Origin: Hyalella azteca
Lineage: Eukaryota; Arthropoda; Malacostraca; Amphipoda; Hyalellidae
Reading direction: 5' to 3'
Assembly (NCBI RefSeq): GCF_000764305.2
Contig: NW_025943805.1
Location: forward strand, 1 to 64,000
Length of the DNA: 64,000 nt
Positions 21,589-32,945 of this stretch are shown here, in pieces. Positions within the stretch are counted from its first letter, which is position 1. Each line of letters starts with the position of its first letter. The translations under genes were made by a program, and so were the position numbers. The notes beneath the pieces were generated by a model. That model saw only the letters and a program-made list of their open reading frames with translations, had not been told where the DNA came from and made no database searches.

Positions 21589-24341
21589 GTGGAGAGGAGA
21601 GTTTTTGTTATTTACTGTAATATAGGCAAAATAGAATTATAGAGTTTAATATAATTGCATGTTATGATGAGAGTGCAGTAGTTGACTATCATAATTTCCA
21701 TATGACAATTTTGACTCAATTGTAATAGTTGGGTGTTGTGATACGGTTATAATAGTTGAATGTTAAAATTTACATGTAAAAGCTGAGCGTTATGACACCA
21801 GTATTGATAATAATCAATCAATTAGAATTCGACGATTCTAATTTAAAACTTAGTCAGATATTATTCCAGAATAGGCAATAATAAGTATTATAGTGAGGTT
21901 TCAAATCACTGTCAAAGTTATGAAAATAATTATTATATTCTGTCATCAATCCAGCATTACCATTAATCATTACACTGTCGAATATTTTCCTTTGCTTAAT
22001 GGCAATGGTTTCTTTGATTGTCGTATATTTTTTACCTGTTGACATGAAAACTTATGGTTTTAAACCATTATTCAGATTCAATCGGATGTAATTACAAGAG
22101 GATTTTGGCATATCTTGCGGGAGTGATATTCACATGCTATATTCTAATTCATGCATTAAATTTTAGTATTATATTGTGCTCACTAAAATGAAAAGAAAGT
22201 TATTTATGGAGTTTGATGTAATTATAAATTTATGCTCTGTGCCTGAAATTGCCGCCATGACTCTCGACAACTAATTGAAGGTATTTTAGTAATTTTTTTA
22301 ATATCATTTCATGTGTGGTGAATAGAAAAAAATGTGAATAATAATTATAGATTTGAGTCACATTGTGATCAATGTAACTGCAAATTTATAATGATGAAAA
22401 TATCAGTGATTTTCTGTTATAAACTTGAGCAGAGAACCTCGAATGGAAGAAACAATAGTTACAAATTCACTTTATTCACAATTGATAAAAATGCATATTT
22501 TCAACATATAGTTCAGTTTAAATAACTCGATACAGTGGCTGGTGAAATCTGCAACAAATATAGATATGTGCTAAATTCATATATTGAATTGAAATCAATT
22601 TACCGCCGAAAAATCGCTATAAAATGTGCTAACATTGAGTACGTAATGCAATTTTTTCATACAGTTGGTGTCTTTGGTTGTTAGGCATTTCCTGATGCAA
22701 AATATACTCTGATTGTGTAACGACTAAATAGTCTCGCATAAAAAAGCCTAGTTTTAAGAAAATTTTTGTGAATTGTGTTGGTTGAAATTAATACATATAA
22801 CAAACCGGTAGCAATAGATAACGATCATCATTTATTTACTTAAACTGTTGTGTATTTACATTATCTGTTGCCTTAATGGTTCTAATGGTTGAATTCCATA
22901 TTTTATGCCGCTTGTATTATCGCATCCTGAATGAGGAACAGCGCCTATATGAATAATAGAATCGAAAAAAATAAAATTGTGAATTACAAAAGCCGGATCA
23001 GCAACACAGATTTTTCAATGCTATTCAAATAAAATAGAAATTTTACATGGTAAAAATTCAATCCCTGTATTTTACGCTTTTCTGTTATAGATCAAATCCA
23101 TTTACATTTGTTAGTCGTTAAAAATTTAGAAGAACCGTAATTGGTTCGGTTTCCTCAATCGGGTTCAAAAATTTTACAATAATTCTCTTAAAGAAGCTCG
23201 CCTGCTTTTTTCTCTGCTCATAATCGCGTCAAATGAGAAAGGCAGTGACAGAGAGATAGTTAAATGTTGGCATCAGTTACCGTAGACTTTACATGTAAAT
23301 TTGTCCGTTCGTTCCAAACAAATAGTCTGCCGTAAAATTTCGCAATAAACAAAAAAGGTCTCTACTGATTTGTTACTATTTGGATTCAAATTCATCTCTA
23401 ATGATGAGTTTGTTTTCTCTTGTTCGAATAATTTGAAAAGTAGGTTTTATTATCAGTGAACTTTATCTTGTATTACATAATGCAAAAATTAAAAGTTAGT
23501 ATCGTGTTTCCTTGAGCAAAGAAATGAAACATTTTTAAGTAAGGTGAATATCAACTTAGTTGGTTTTCAACGAAGCTGCTATATTCTATTGACAAGGCAC
23601 AGATATTGAAAGCATTGCAAACAAAAAAATGTTTGTTTTTCACCCATTGTAGTTCACATTAACATTATTTAAAAAAGCTATTCGCCTTCTATTCAAACTC
23701 GAAGTAATTAATTTCTTCATAATTTCAACAAATGTTTGGAGAGAAAATGTTGAATTTAATATTATTGTCGGGATGAAAAACGCTTCTATTGTAGAGGTTG
23801 TGTCAGGAGGTCAATCCGTCACAGGTTATGTTTGAATCCCGTTAATAACATAGAATGTGAGTTTGATTGCGTAGATCGGACGTTGAAGTTGAAGCAATTA
23901 TGTTATTTTCTGCGGGAACATCATTATAATGAAGTATGAATTGGTACTCCATTGAGACTCCATAATAAATTAATTAACTGCCATTCATTACAGTGGTGAC
24001 AAATGCCGTAGTCATTAGTTATCATCCGTTATATTTTTCTGCATCCGCCATCAGTTATTTTGGTAATAAATGCCGTGGAGTCATTAATTTTTACTCGTTA
24101 TTTTGGGAATAAATATCATACAGACATTAATTTTCATTTATTATTTTGGTAATAAATGCTACTCTAAAAGAAATATCTGAAGCTATACCTCTTGTTAAAC
24201 AGGACGCTAATTTACCCTCACTGAAATGTATTTTACAATTTTACTAACTTGAATATTATGCGCGGTGTTTTATAACATTTATTTCCTGCTTCTATAAATA
24301 TTTTCTCTACGCAAGCATTGCGTCCGACATTCGATATTTAC
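21589..24341 (-). other. Hmx intron 1
   Basis: A 2.75-kb AT-rich intron without tandem arrays, unlike intron 2. The absence of satellite expansion makes it a reasonable place to look for conserved enhancers. I see no other exon. Confidence 0.6.
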
Positions 24342-24859
24342 CTTGCGGCGATAGCGTCTTGCTGAGCGAGGCTGAGAGGGGAAGCGTCGGGGAAGAGTGC
24401 ATCCCTCTTGGGGTCATCCCTGCTCAGGATGCTGGAGATGCTGAAGGATTTGTGGGGAGGTGGACTAGAGCATCCTTTTGGCGAAGTAGAGAGACCAGGA
24501 GACGGTGTTCTCTGGTGCAGTGGGGAAGAACCTATCCTCATGTGGATGGACGGCGGCGGGGAAATGGCTCGGTGATGCCCTGGTGGGGAATGGGATCGCC
24601 GATGTTGGAGGGAAGGGGAGTGTGACCGCCGGTGGATATTAGCTGGGGAATGTGTGTGGGAAGGAGAGTGGGAATGATGGCCGCTAAATGGGGAAGATCT
24701 GCAGTGATTTTGCACTGGGGAAGAATGGCTGGGAGGGGATGAAGATCGGTCGAGCTGGCGGGGGGAAGACAACCTAGGCAGATGGTGATGTACTGGGGAA
24801 GGGCTTCTACTCCTCAGGGTCAGGCTGGGTAACCCCACTGCGGGGGCTGTGTGAAGCAT
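24342..24859 (-). CDS. Hmx: Hmx exon 1 (N-terminal, EH1-like motif)
   Basis: Open frame of 172 full codons starting MLHTAPAVGLPSLTLRSRSP, with a long Ser/Pro/His-rich low-complexity region. Then come KSFSISSILSRDDPKRD and a donor (GCAAG/GTAAAT) in phase 2. FSISSIL matches the engrailed-homology-1 type motif that recruits Groucho-family corepressors, and Hmx proteins carry a similar FTIQSIL-like motif near the N-terminus. The start ATG (24859-24857) follows an in-frame TAA about 40 nt upstream. An upstream 5' exon cannot be excluded, because an AG-rich acceptor could also lie inside the first codons. The disordered serine repeats (RRSHSP, RSPSP) may be phosphorylated, which is an inference. 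Confidence 0.85.
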
Positions 24860-25689
24860 GACGGTGGAAAAATGTGTTATATTTTTATTTTTGTAGCTGC
24901 TATTAATTTTTCGTGAAGCTTCAAAATATTACGGTTGATTCAATTCGTTGTAATGATTACTCGAATTATTTTCGGAGTTCTTCCAATAAACTTAATTCAA
25001 CAACACCAATTAGCAATCACGGGATCGACTGCTCCTATAACAACATTAACTGAATCTTCCGATCCTGTGGAATTCAAATACTAAACTGAACACCAATCAA
25101 TCAAGTTTATTTATTACAAGATTACGTCTCACGCTTCAATGATTTCTTTTCACATATTTTTTCTGTAATCAAATGCATTTTTTACGATAAAAATTTCTTA
25201 ATTACATAATTTAATATGTGATTGTTTTCTTCAATTTTTGATCTATAATTACTGATTTTTCAAACGTTATGTGCACTCCTGCAAACTTGCACTCATTTTC
25301 TCGTTCCTTGATTACCGTTCCAGAGTTCCATTTCAATTAAGAACGATGAAGCTTCGTAATTCAATAAAGCGTGACGGTCGAGTTGGTCAGCGTTTTTTTT
25401 GCAAGGCTTGATGAAATCAAATTTAAATTAAAATATTGTATCTATCAATTTGAGGCCTTCCCGTTGACTTTGATCATTTCAGTGAAGTTTACGAGATCGG
25501 CATTGCATAAGGGCTGAATTACTTCCCTGCAAATCATCACGAGCAATGAACATATTGTGAATAATTTTTTTTTCTGCGAATTATTAAAAATCAAGTAACT
25601 TTTCACACAGAAAAAATTTGTTCTGCAAATTTGTATAACTAAGATTGATTGATGTAAAAGTATTTCTTTGCGGTACGGAGAGTAAGTGT
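24860..25689. other. Upstream flank of Hmx exon 1, AT-rich
   Basis: Either a 5' intron or promoter-proximal DNA. No coding exon is visible. Confidence 0.4.
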
Positions 25690-26230
25690 ACCCAACACTG
25701 GCACCGAATAAGTGGCCGCGGTCACCGTATACTGGACACCCAAGCCACACATAAGCAGCACACTCCACGTGCCACAACTGGACTGCAGTGTAACGCTAAT
25801 AAATATAAGGACTGCACGTCTGCGGCGCGGGCGCTGGGAACAATGATGGCTTGACTGGCGCTCAGTGGCCAGTGCGCGGTCCCAGCCTGCTGCTCCGCCC
25901 AGGCTGTCGTTCCAGGTCCCGCCTGGAACGCTTGCTTCTTGATACTGGAATGCGGGTATGTATTGTTCATATTTTACTGATAGTAGCGCAGCATTTATCA
26001 CTCAGCATGCTGGATGAGTTTACTAAAACTCATTTTGAATAATTTGATTTTATGAGTATTCTTCGGGGAATGTTCATCTTGGCGCCGTGATAATATGATA
26101 ATGAGGTCGCGGCAAGCGCTCGTATTGGCGGCGAGTGGCCCGGAAAGGCGGGACGAGTCTGATCGCCCAGACTTTAGTGATTGGCGGAGTTTAACAAGTT
26201 TCCAGGAAAGCTTGTATCTGATTGGCCGAG
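25690..26230 (-). promoter_or_regulatory. Candidate Hmx promoter region with three CCAAT-type boxes
   Basis: This non-repetitive stretch is richer in GC than its surroundings. ATTGG occurs at 26124-26128, 26180-26184 and 26221-26225 (CCAAT on the minus strand, contexts CCGCCAATA, CCGCCAATCAC and GGCCAATCAG), a layout typical of NF-Y sites upstream of minus-strand start sites. A TATA-like TTATATTTATT lies near 25800 on the minus strand. It is about 1 to 1.4 kb upstream of exon 1. The start site itself is not determined. Confidence 0.35.
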
Positions 26231-26654
26231 CACAGTCAAGTTAATTGGGTGTCGGCAAGTGTAGGATTGAGGTGTGTTTTTTGGTGTGATTTTTGGCAAG
26301 TTTTGGAGCAAGTGAGAGAGTCCGTTGGCTCGATTGGAGCGCATTGCTTTGAATTATGCATGAGGGAAGCTAACACGACTCCTGGACTGCAAGAATGTAA
26401 ACAAGATGGACTGCTGTTGCTTGCTCTTCGTAACATTTTGCAGCCACTGAACACTGAAGAGCACAGTGCAAATAGTCCCGCGTTATGAGATGCGTGCGTC
26501 CAATGATGGACCCACAGGACGACAGACAGAAGGCGCGGATTGACGGCTCCAAAAGACAAGCGGGTAATGGGACTTGTGTTTATGCAGAGACGTACGTCCC
26601 AGCCCGACTTATTTTGCCGGCATGAGATGTCCCTTTTTGGCAGGTTTTTGTAAT

Positions 26655-26960
26655 GGGACTCTCGCAGGGAGAGCCTGTAGCAGGATGATAGCGCAGGCTC
26701 TCGCAAGAAGAGCCTGTAGCAGGATGATAGCGCAGGCTCTCGCAAGAAGAGCCTGTAGCAGGATGATAGCGCAGGCTCTCGCAGGGAGAGCCTGTAGCAG
26801 GATGATATCGCAGGCTCGTCTCGCAGGGAGAGCCTGTAGCAGGATGATAGCGCAGGCTCTTGCAGGGAGAGCCTGTAGTAGGATGATATCGCAGGCTCTC
26901 ACAGGGAGAGCCTGTAGCAGATGATAGCGCAGGCTCTCGCAGGGAGAGCCTACAGAAGCC
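26655..26960. repeat. 39-bp hairpin-forming minisatellite
   Basis: About seven and a half units of 39 bp. Each contains the inverted repeat CAGGCTCTC and GAGAGCCTG around a 4-6 nt loop, so every unit can fold into a stem. All six frames stay open because 39 is divisible by three, and the Leu/Arg-rich translations are not taken as genes. Confidence 0.93.
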
Positions 26961-27224
26961 GATCGCACTGGCTCGCGGATGAATGCCTTGGATATTTTTC
27001 ATTTTCGATCGGCATTTGTTTGTTTTGCTTCCCATGTGGATTTTTTGTGACATTTTCAAGGCAGGAATTTCGCGGTTTCTTGGTAACGTGGAAAAGTAAT
27101 CGAATTCTTATTCGATTTGTTGATGATTCTGCGGCATGAGGTCTGTAGCAGCAAGATTGTAGCCATTAATTGTATAGTCATCTGCTAATTATCGTCTGAA
27201 GACAAGAATCGTGAGGCGAATCTG

Positions 27225-27580
27225 CAGAAGTAATTTGTTACGCTAACTTGCAGGAATGATTTGTGACGCTAACTCGCAGAAGTTATTTGTTACGTTAACC
27301 TGTAGGAATGATTTGTGACGCTAACTTTCAGGAATGATTTGTGATGCTATAACTTGCAGGAATGATTTGTGACGCTAACTTGCAGGAATGATTTGTGACG
27401 CTAACTTGCAGGAATGATTTGTGACGCTAACTTGCAGGAATGATTTTTGACGCTAACTTTCAAGAATGATTTGTGACGCTAACTTGCAGGAATGATTTTT
27501 GACGCTAACTTTCAGGAATGATTTGTGACGCTAACTTGCAGGCATGATTTGTGACGTTAACTTAAAGGGACGTTTTGTGA
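27225..27580. repeat. 26-bp minisatellite (AACTTGCAGGAATGATTTGT)
   Basis: About 13 units of 26 bp with GACGCTAACTTGCAGGAATG. The units are more alike in the middle than at the edges. Confidence 0.93.
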
Positions 27581-27769
27581 CGCAGACCGTTTGATCTAAA
27601 AATAAGCAGTTAATTCTACATTATGTTTTATTTCAGGTTACAAATACACGGAGAAAATGATCTCTTCAATACGTTGCGAATTTTCATTGAAGCGATAGTT
27701 TTTATATTTAACGAAGTTTCTCGTAATATAAAAATGTTCAGCTTACAATTTATTGAGGTTCGCTGTAAG

Positions 27770-28275
27770 GTGTAACGTTTTCAGTGTGTTATTTTATTGG
27801 ACGAGGTTCGCTGTAACATGTAACGTGTTCGGCGTATAATTGACGAGGTTCGCTGTAACATGTAACGTGTTCAGCGTATAATTGACGAGGTTCGCTGTAA
27901 CATGTAACGTGTTCAGCGTATAATTGACGAGGTTCGCTGTAACATGTAACGTGTTCAGCGTATAATTGGACGAGGTTCACTGTAACATGTAACGTGTTCA
28001 GCGTATAATTGGACGAGGTTCACTGTAACATGTAACGTGTTCAGCGTATAATTGGACGAGGTTCACTGTAACATGTAACGTGTTCAGCGTATAATTGGAC
28101 GAGGTTCACTGTAACATGTAACGTGTTCAGCGTATAATTGGACGAGGTTCACTGTAACATGTAACGTGTTCAGCGTGTAAGTGGACGAGGTTCGCTGTAA
28201 CATGTGACGTGTTCAGCGTGTAAGTGGACGAGGTTCGTTGTAACATGTAACGTGTTCAGCGTATAATTGTACGAG
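27770..28275. repeat. 42-43 bp minisatellite (GACGAGGTTCGCTGTAACAT)
   Basis: About 12 units. The left five are 42 bp (ATAATTGACGAGG) and the right ones 43 bp (ATAATTGGACGAGG), so the array contains two homogenised blocks. Each unit has the near-palindrome AACATGTAACGTGTT. Confidence 0.93.
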
Positions 28276-28734
28276 TTTCCTCGTTTAAAAAGTAATTTTA
28301 TTAAATTTTATGTAAGATAAACGCATTCGTAGCTCTGCCCTAGCTATAGCTTCAAATCGTGGTTGTACTCTAACACTCAGTGCGTGGTATGCGTAAGCGC
28401 ATGTGGTGGTTTGAAGTTTAAGCTTTACGTGCTTTTGATTGGCAGTTTCAGTTAGAAGCTTCGGTGGCATCGCCATGCAAATACATATATGCGCTTCCTG
28501 GAACATTCTAGAATTCAATCCTGGCTCAAGTAAAATTTAATTATAACGCTATTTCTAATGTATAAAACATGATAAATTTATTTTGTTATTGATGAATTCA
28601 ACCGATGTGAAGTATTAATCATTAATTATCATCTAAATATTACGTTGAAGATCTATTCGTTAACTTAAATCTGAATTGTATCGCATAGCAAGGCCGGTTT
28701 ATGTGTGCCGCACATTGCCATGCATGCACGAGTG
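28276..28734. other. Spacer, no gene seen
   Basis: AT-rich unique sequence between two minisatellites. Confidence 0.4.
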
Positions 28735-29095
28735 AGCGATATGAGAGCGGTATATCTATGAGAAATATGAGCGTTTTGTGCAATGTGAGCGATATGAGCG
28801 CTCTGAGCAATGTGAGAGATATGAGCGCAGTATATATGAGAAATATGAGCGTTTTGTGCAATGTGAGCGATATGAGCGCTCTGAGCAATGTGAGAGATAT
28901 GAGAGCAGTATATATAAGAAATATGAGCTCTATGCGTGAGTAATATGTGAGCGATATGAGCGCAGCATATGTGAGAAATATGAGCTCTCTGCGTGAGTAT
29001 AATGTGGGCGATGTAAGCAACATGAGCGCTACGAGCGATATGAGCTATATGAGCACTATGCGAGCAGTACGAGCGATATGAGCTATATGAGCTTG
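28735..29095. repeat. Higher-order repeat of 9-bp GATATGAGC motif
   Basis: Variants of GATATGAGC and AATATGAGC are organised into a larger unit of about 78 bp, repeated twice (28762-28840 and 28840-28917), with degenerate copies on the right. Confidence 0.85.
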
Positions 29096-29685
29096 CTTGC
29101 AAACTGAAATTACTTATGTTAAATTTATAACTATTTTTCAAACTTGAATGTGTAGCATCTCTTGTGCACAGATTTCCGAACGTTTAACGAGCCGGGAAAA
29201 GGAAAACAACAGTAGCGTCGGATTTTCATTAACCAAATCAGAAAACTCGAAATTTTCACGAGCTATAATGTCTTCATAACACAGTTGAAGCCTCATGATT
29301 AAGTGAGGTTAAATTCATAAAGATCACCGCCTCAGCCCCCAGGACAGAGGTGCTCAGGACAACGTTTAATAGTCCATTAAAGTGCGCATCAAGACGCAAA
29401 CCACGCCCTTAGCATTGCATATGTGCTGGTCTCTTAATAACCACGCGCTGATAGCAAGAGTGCACTAACGCTGCCTAGTTCCTGCACTACTTACTACCTC
29501 CTCTCTCTCCCTCTAATGAAGTGGTCGGGCTGCCACGACAGATGTCCGTCTGATAACCACCCTCCATTGCCCATTATTTACCGCCACTAATGGATGTGAT
29601 GCGACCTGACGCTTCTATGTATGTGTGGTCGCCACCTCCCTACCGCGGCCGCTGCCTAGACGTTAACTAGCTAGCTTTTCTAGCG
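29096..29685. other. Spacer, no gene seen
   Basis: Unique sequence with moderate GC. No exon with splice signals was found. Confidence 0.4.
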
Positions 29686-30530
29686 TATTAACTGCTTATT
29701 GTTATGGATTAATTAGCTTTTCTAGCGTATTTACTGCTCATTGTTATGGATTAATTAGCTTTTCTAGCGTATTAACTGCTTATTGTTATGGATTAGATAG
29801 CTTTTCTAGCGCATTAAGCGTATTTACTGCTCATTGTTATGGATTAATTAGCTTTTCTAGCGTATTAACTGCTTATTGTTATGGATTAGATAGCTTTTCT
29901 AGCGCATTAAGTTCTCATTGTTATGGATTAGCTATTGCTTTTCTAGCGTATTAACTGTTCACTGTTATGGATTAGATAGCTTTTCTAGCGTATTAACTGC
30001 TTATTGTTATAGATTAGATAGCTTTTCTAGCGTATTAACTGCTTATTGTTATAGATTAGATAGCTGTATGGGTTAACTAGCTTTTCTAGCGTATTAACTG
30101 CTCATTGGTATGGATTAATTAGCTTTTTTAGCGTATTAACTGCTCATTGTTATAGATTAGTTAGCTTTTCTAGCGTATTAACTGCTCATTGTTATGGATT
30201 AGATTGCATTTCTAACGTATTAACTGCTTATTGTTATGGATTAGATAGCTTTTCTAGCGTATTAAGTGCTCATTGTAATGAATTAGATAGCTTTTATAGT
30301 GTATTAACTGCTTATTGTTGTGTATTAGATAGCTTTTCTAGCGTATTAACTCCTCATTGTTATGGATTAGATAGCTTTTCTAGCGTATTAACTGCTCATT
30401 GTTATGGATTAGATAGCTTTTCTAGCGTATTAACTGCTCATTGTTATGGATTAATTAGCTTTTCTAGCGTATTATGAGCTCATTGTTATGAATTAGATAG
30501 CTTTTCTAGCGTATTAACTGCTCATTCTTC
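29686..30530. repeat. 42-bp minisatellite (TAGCTTTTCTAGCGTATTAA)
   Basis: About 20 units of 42 bp, with occasional shortened units, joining TAGCTTTTCTAGCGTATTAA and CTGCTCATTGTTATGGATTA. Variants GATTAGATAGC and GATTAATTAGC are interspersed. Confidence 0.95.
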
Positions 30531-31318
30531 TATCCTTATAACTACTTTTCGCTGTGTACTAAAGTTTTTAGCTTATGAACTTTTAATCTCTGTAAACTGG
30601 CTAGCGTTTTTAGCGTGTTTACATTGTCATCCCTTGACACTTTATCTTGTATGCTGTTATTATCTACTCATTGCTGTGTTGTGTAGCGTATTAACTGCTC
30701 CCTTCTTGGCACTTCCTTTTTTTCTGCACCAACTAGTTTTTTATCTGATTGAGTGCTGCTTGCTCTAAATTGTCATATAATGTACGTAATTGGACCCATG
30801 ATTGTGCGTAATTTGAATGCTTATGCTGTGTGCCAGTTGTAATTTCTGATTCATTAGTAATGTGTTGAAAATGTGACTTGATTTCCCTCGTGATCTGAAT
30901 TAAATGATTAACGCAGGACATCTTTCGTTGAGAGCGGACAAACAGATGTAAATTTAATCTTTAATGTCTTAGTAAGAATCCTAATGATGGATTTCAGTCC
31001 CCAAGGAGCATCTTACTTCCGTCTCATAAATTGAATTGCCCAGTGTTTCCAGCTTCTAATCTTTCGAATGAAACCCGTCTTTTCTTTTCAACCTATTAGC
31101 AGACTTTTTTTTATACCGACCAGTAAATTTTTCCCTTTTTCTAGTTATGTTATTTCTTTAGTTATTTCAACATGTTCGCTCAAGAATAAATTGTTGCCAT
31201 TTTCGACCAATTCCCCATCATACCCTACCCTCCCCAGGGCTTAGCTTTAACCAATTCTCTTCTAATCAAATGAGTGATCATCCCCCTGGCCTACCCCCCT
31301 CTCTCGCCCAACCCTCAC
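30531..31318. other. Spacer, no gene seen
   Basis: The left 150 bp are a decaying continuation of the 42-bp repeat; the rest is unique. Confidence 0.4.
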
Positions 31319-31466
31319 CTGCCCAAGCTCAATTCTGTGAGGTAATTTACGGCACTCGGCCGATAAAAAGATCATGACGTAAGTGGCCAAATCAGTTTGA
31401 TGATAAAACTCGAGCGGCCTTCCTATTCTCTGCCAGCCTTCACTCCAGGTTCCGTGGTATGAATAT
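31319..31466 (-). CDS. Weak candidate exon, unknown
   Basis: Minus-strand frame between an acceptor-like ATACTTTAG and a good donor, GGGCAG/GTGAGG. It encodes SYHGTWSEGWQRIGRPLEF, then YHQTDLATYVMIFLSAECRK and LPHRIELGQ (phase 2 in, phase 0 out). The acceptor lacks a strong pyrimidine tract. An equally open plus-strand frame starts at 31476 and reaches a GGCTGCAG/GTACGC donor at about 31593, so strand and reality are both uncertain. No family was recognised. Confidence 0.22.
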
Positions 31467-31837
31467 CTAAAGTATATGTATATTGATGGTGGCCACAATA
31501 GGTTGTTGAGTTTGGGTGGCGGTGAAGTGATCGTGGCGGGCAGTTTGGTTAGCAGGGAATTGGTCTTAAGTATAGAGGAGCTTTTGGCTGCAGGTACGCA
31601 CGTATTAACCGCTATACCGCCGCCCTCCCGGCCAGCCCAACTCCCGATCCTAAGTGCCTATTTAGCAGGGTGTGGTCCCCCACGTGTCTTGGTGGTGAGG
31701 CCCGCCTACTGATGACTATGGTGGTGGTGAACCTGAGGATATGATGCAATTGTGAAGCATTAGTGATGGCAATAGTAATATCACCGATGACTTGGGTCAG
31801 TTAGTGATTTTATGAAAGCAATCCTAAAATTTAACTA

Positions 31838-31885
31838 GAGAACTGTTAACTGTCAACTCATAAAAGTTGGCTGTTAACAGTTCTC
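31838..31885. repeat. 21-bp inverted repeat with 6-nt loop
   Basis: The arms 31838-31858 and 31865-31885 pair with about two mismatches around the core GAGAACTGTTAAC / GTTAACAGTTCTC. No target duplication or coding sequence goes with it. Confidence 0.9.
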
Positions 31886-32238
31886 GCTATTACAAATAAA
31901 AAATAAAAAAACATCTTTTCGTTATTATCTGAGTGAGTAAAAATTTAAAAACATCTGAGTTTTCTTCACTGAAATCTTATATATTGGAATGTATACACAT
32001 GTTTCTTGTGGCCTGTTTGCCAGTCATGTGAGTGGCGTGGATATGACGCAAAGTTGCGTACGGAACATGAAAATAGAGTTATTGGAAAAGCTTTTTCATG
32101 ATACTGTGAAAATTAGGGCATCGTAAATCAACTCTACTTCCTGTTGACGATCCTAAACTAGCGCACAATTTCGATGATGTGTCACTGAATGTTCTCACGA
32201 AGCTAGCATAGCTATTGTAGATGTTTTAATTGATGCGA
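31886..32238. other. Spacer, no gene seen
   Basis: AT-rich unique sequence between the hairpin and the overlapping ORFs. Confidence 0.4.
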
Positions 32239-32457
32239 TCATGCCAAGCATGTCAATCGCAGGCATCTGCCACAATACAGCAAATATTGTGTAGAACTTT
32301 TGTCTGCAATCGAGTATACACCCCAAAACTCGTATAACTTGTATAACACACGCGCGATGTCGTCATAAGGTCGCTGCTTGTCCTCGTCGTTTGTGATGAG
32401 ACGCGAAGACGCGGCGAGTGAGAAGCCCTTGACGGCCGTCTGACCCTCACTGTCCAT
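32239..32457 (-). CDS. Coding-like ORF, second of an overlapping pair
   Basis: Starts at ATG (32457-32455) in a good context (ATCAATGG) and runs 72 codons. The first 35 codons are strongly biased to G or C in third position (GQTAVKGFSLAASSRLITND, then EDKQRPYDDIAR), while the rest is AT-rich and may be read-through into an intron. It overlaps the end of the ORF at 32447-32560 by 11 nt in another frame. Omitting a single T at about 32449 would join the two frames, so this may be a split single gene (sequencing indel or pseudogene) or a genuine start/stop overlap. No family was recognised. Confidence 0.4.
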   Translation of the reverse strand: MDSEGQTAVKGFSLAASSRLITNDEDKQRPYDDIARVLYKLYEFWGVYSIADKSSTQYLLYCGRCLRLTCLA

Positions 32458-32560
32458 TGATAGGCCGGCCTTCTACCCTCGTTCCCTCAGATCGAGGGAA
32501 TCTGTTACTCTTGAATAAGCCATGCAAGCTCCTCGGTCCGTCAAAGCCGTCCATGTCCAT
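32447..32560 (-). CDS. Coding-like ORF, first of an overlapping pair
   Basis: ATG at 32560-32558 in an excellent arthropod context (CATCAAATGG), with an in-frame TGA shortly upstream. It gives MDMDGFDGPRSLHGLFKSNR, then FPRSEGTRVEGRPINGQ, and stops at TGA 32449-32447 inside the next ORF. A possible donor, ACGAGG/GTAGAA, lies near 32477. It is plausibly the N-terminus of a protein continued by the second ORF after a one-base shift. The function is unknown. Confidence 0.4.
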   Translation of the reverse strand: MDMDGFDGPRSLHGLFKSNRFPRSEGTRVEGRPINGQ

Positions 32561-32754
32561 TTGATGCTCTAGTGCCTTTCATGCGCAATGTATTGTGGCA
32601 GATCATTCACTTTTGAATTTTGATACTCGAGGTCCAGTGAGCGGCATTAGTACGTAAATTAAGGTGCTTTTTGGTGCTTGCAGAATTTCTGCTTTTGGAT
32701 CTTGATATCTTGCTGCACGCAGCTTGTGTTTGTTTGATTTTGTATTATATCATA

Positions 32755-32945
32755 CTTTTCACGGTGCTGCACGCTTATTATATCATACTTCTCACGGTGC
32801 TGCACGCTTATTCCGTCATACTTTTCACGGTGCTGCACGCTTATTATATCATACTTCTCACGGTGCTGCACGCTTATTATATCGTACTTCTCACGGTGCT
32901 GCACGCTTATTCCGTCATACTTCTCACGGTGCTGTACGCTTATAA
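32755..32945. repeat. 33-bp minisatellite (CACGGTGCTGCACGCTTATT)
   Basis: About six units with starts spaced 33 bp, alternating between ATATCATAC and CCGTCATAC variants. Confidence 0.93.

Noticed and set aside
31476..31712. Plus-strand ORF with a GGCTGCAG/GTACGC donor
   Set aside because: It is protein-like (LLSLGGGEVIVAGSLVSREL) but lacks a start or acceptor and competes with the opposite-strand candidate. Evidence is insufficient for either.
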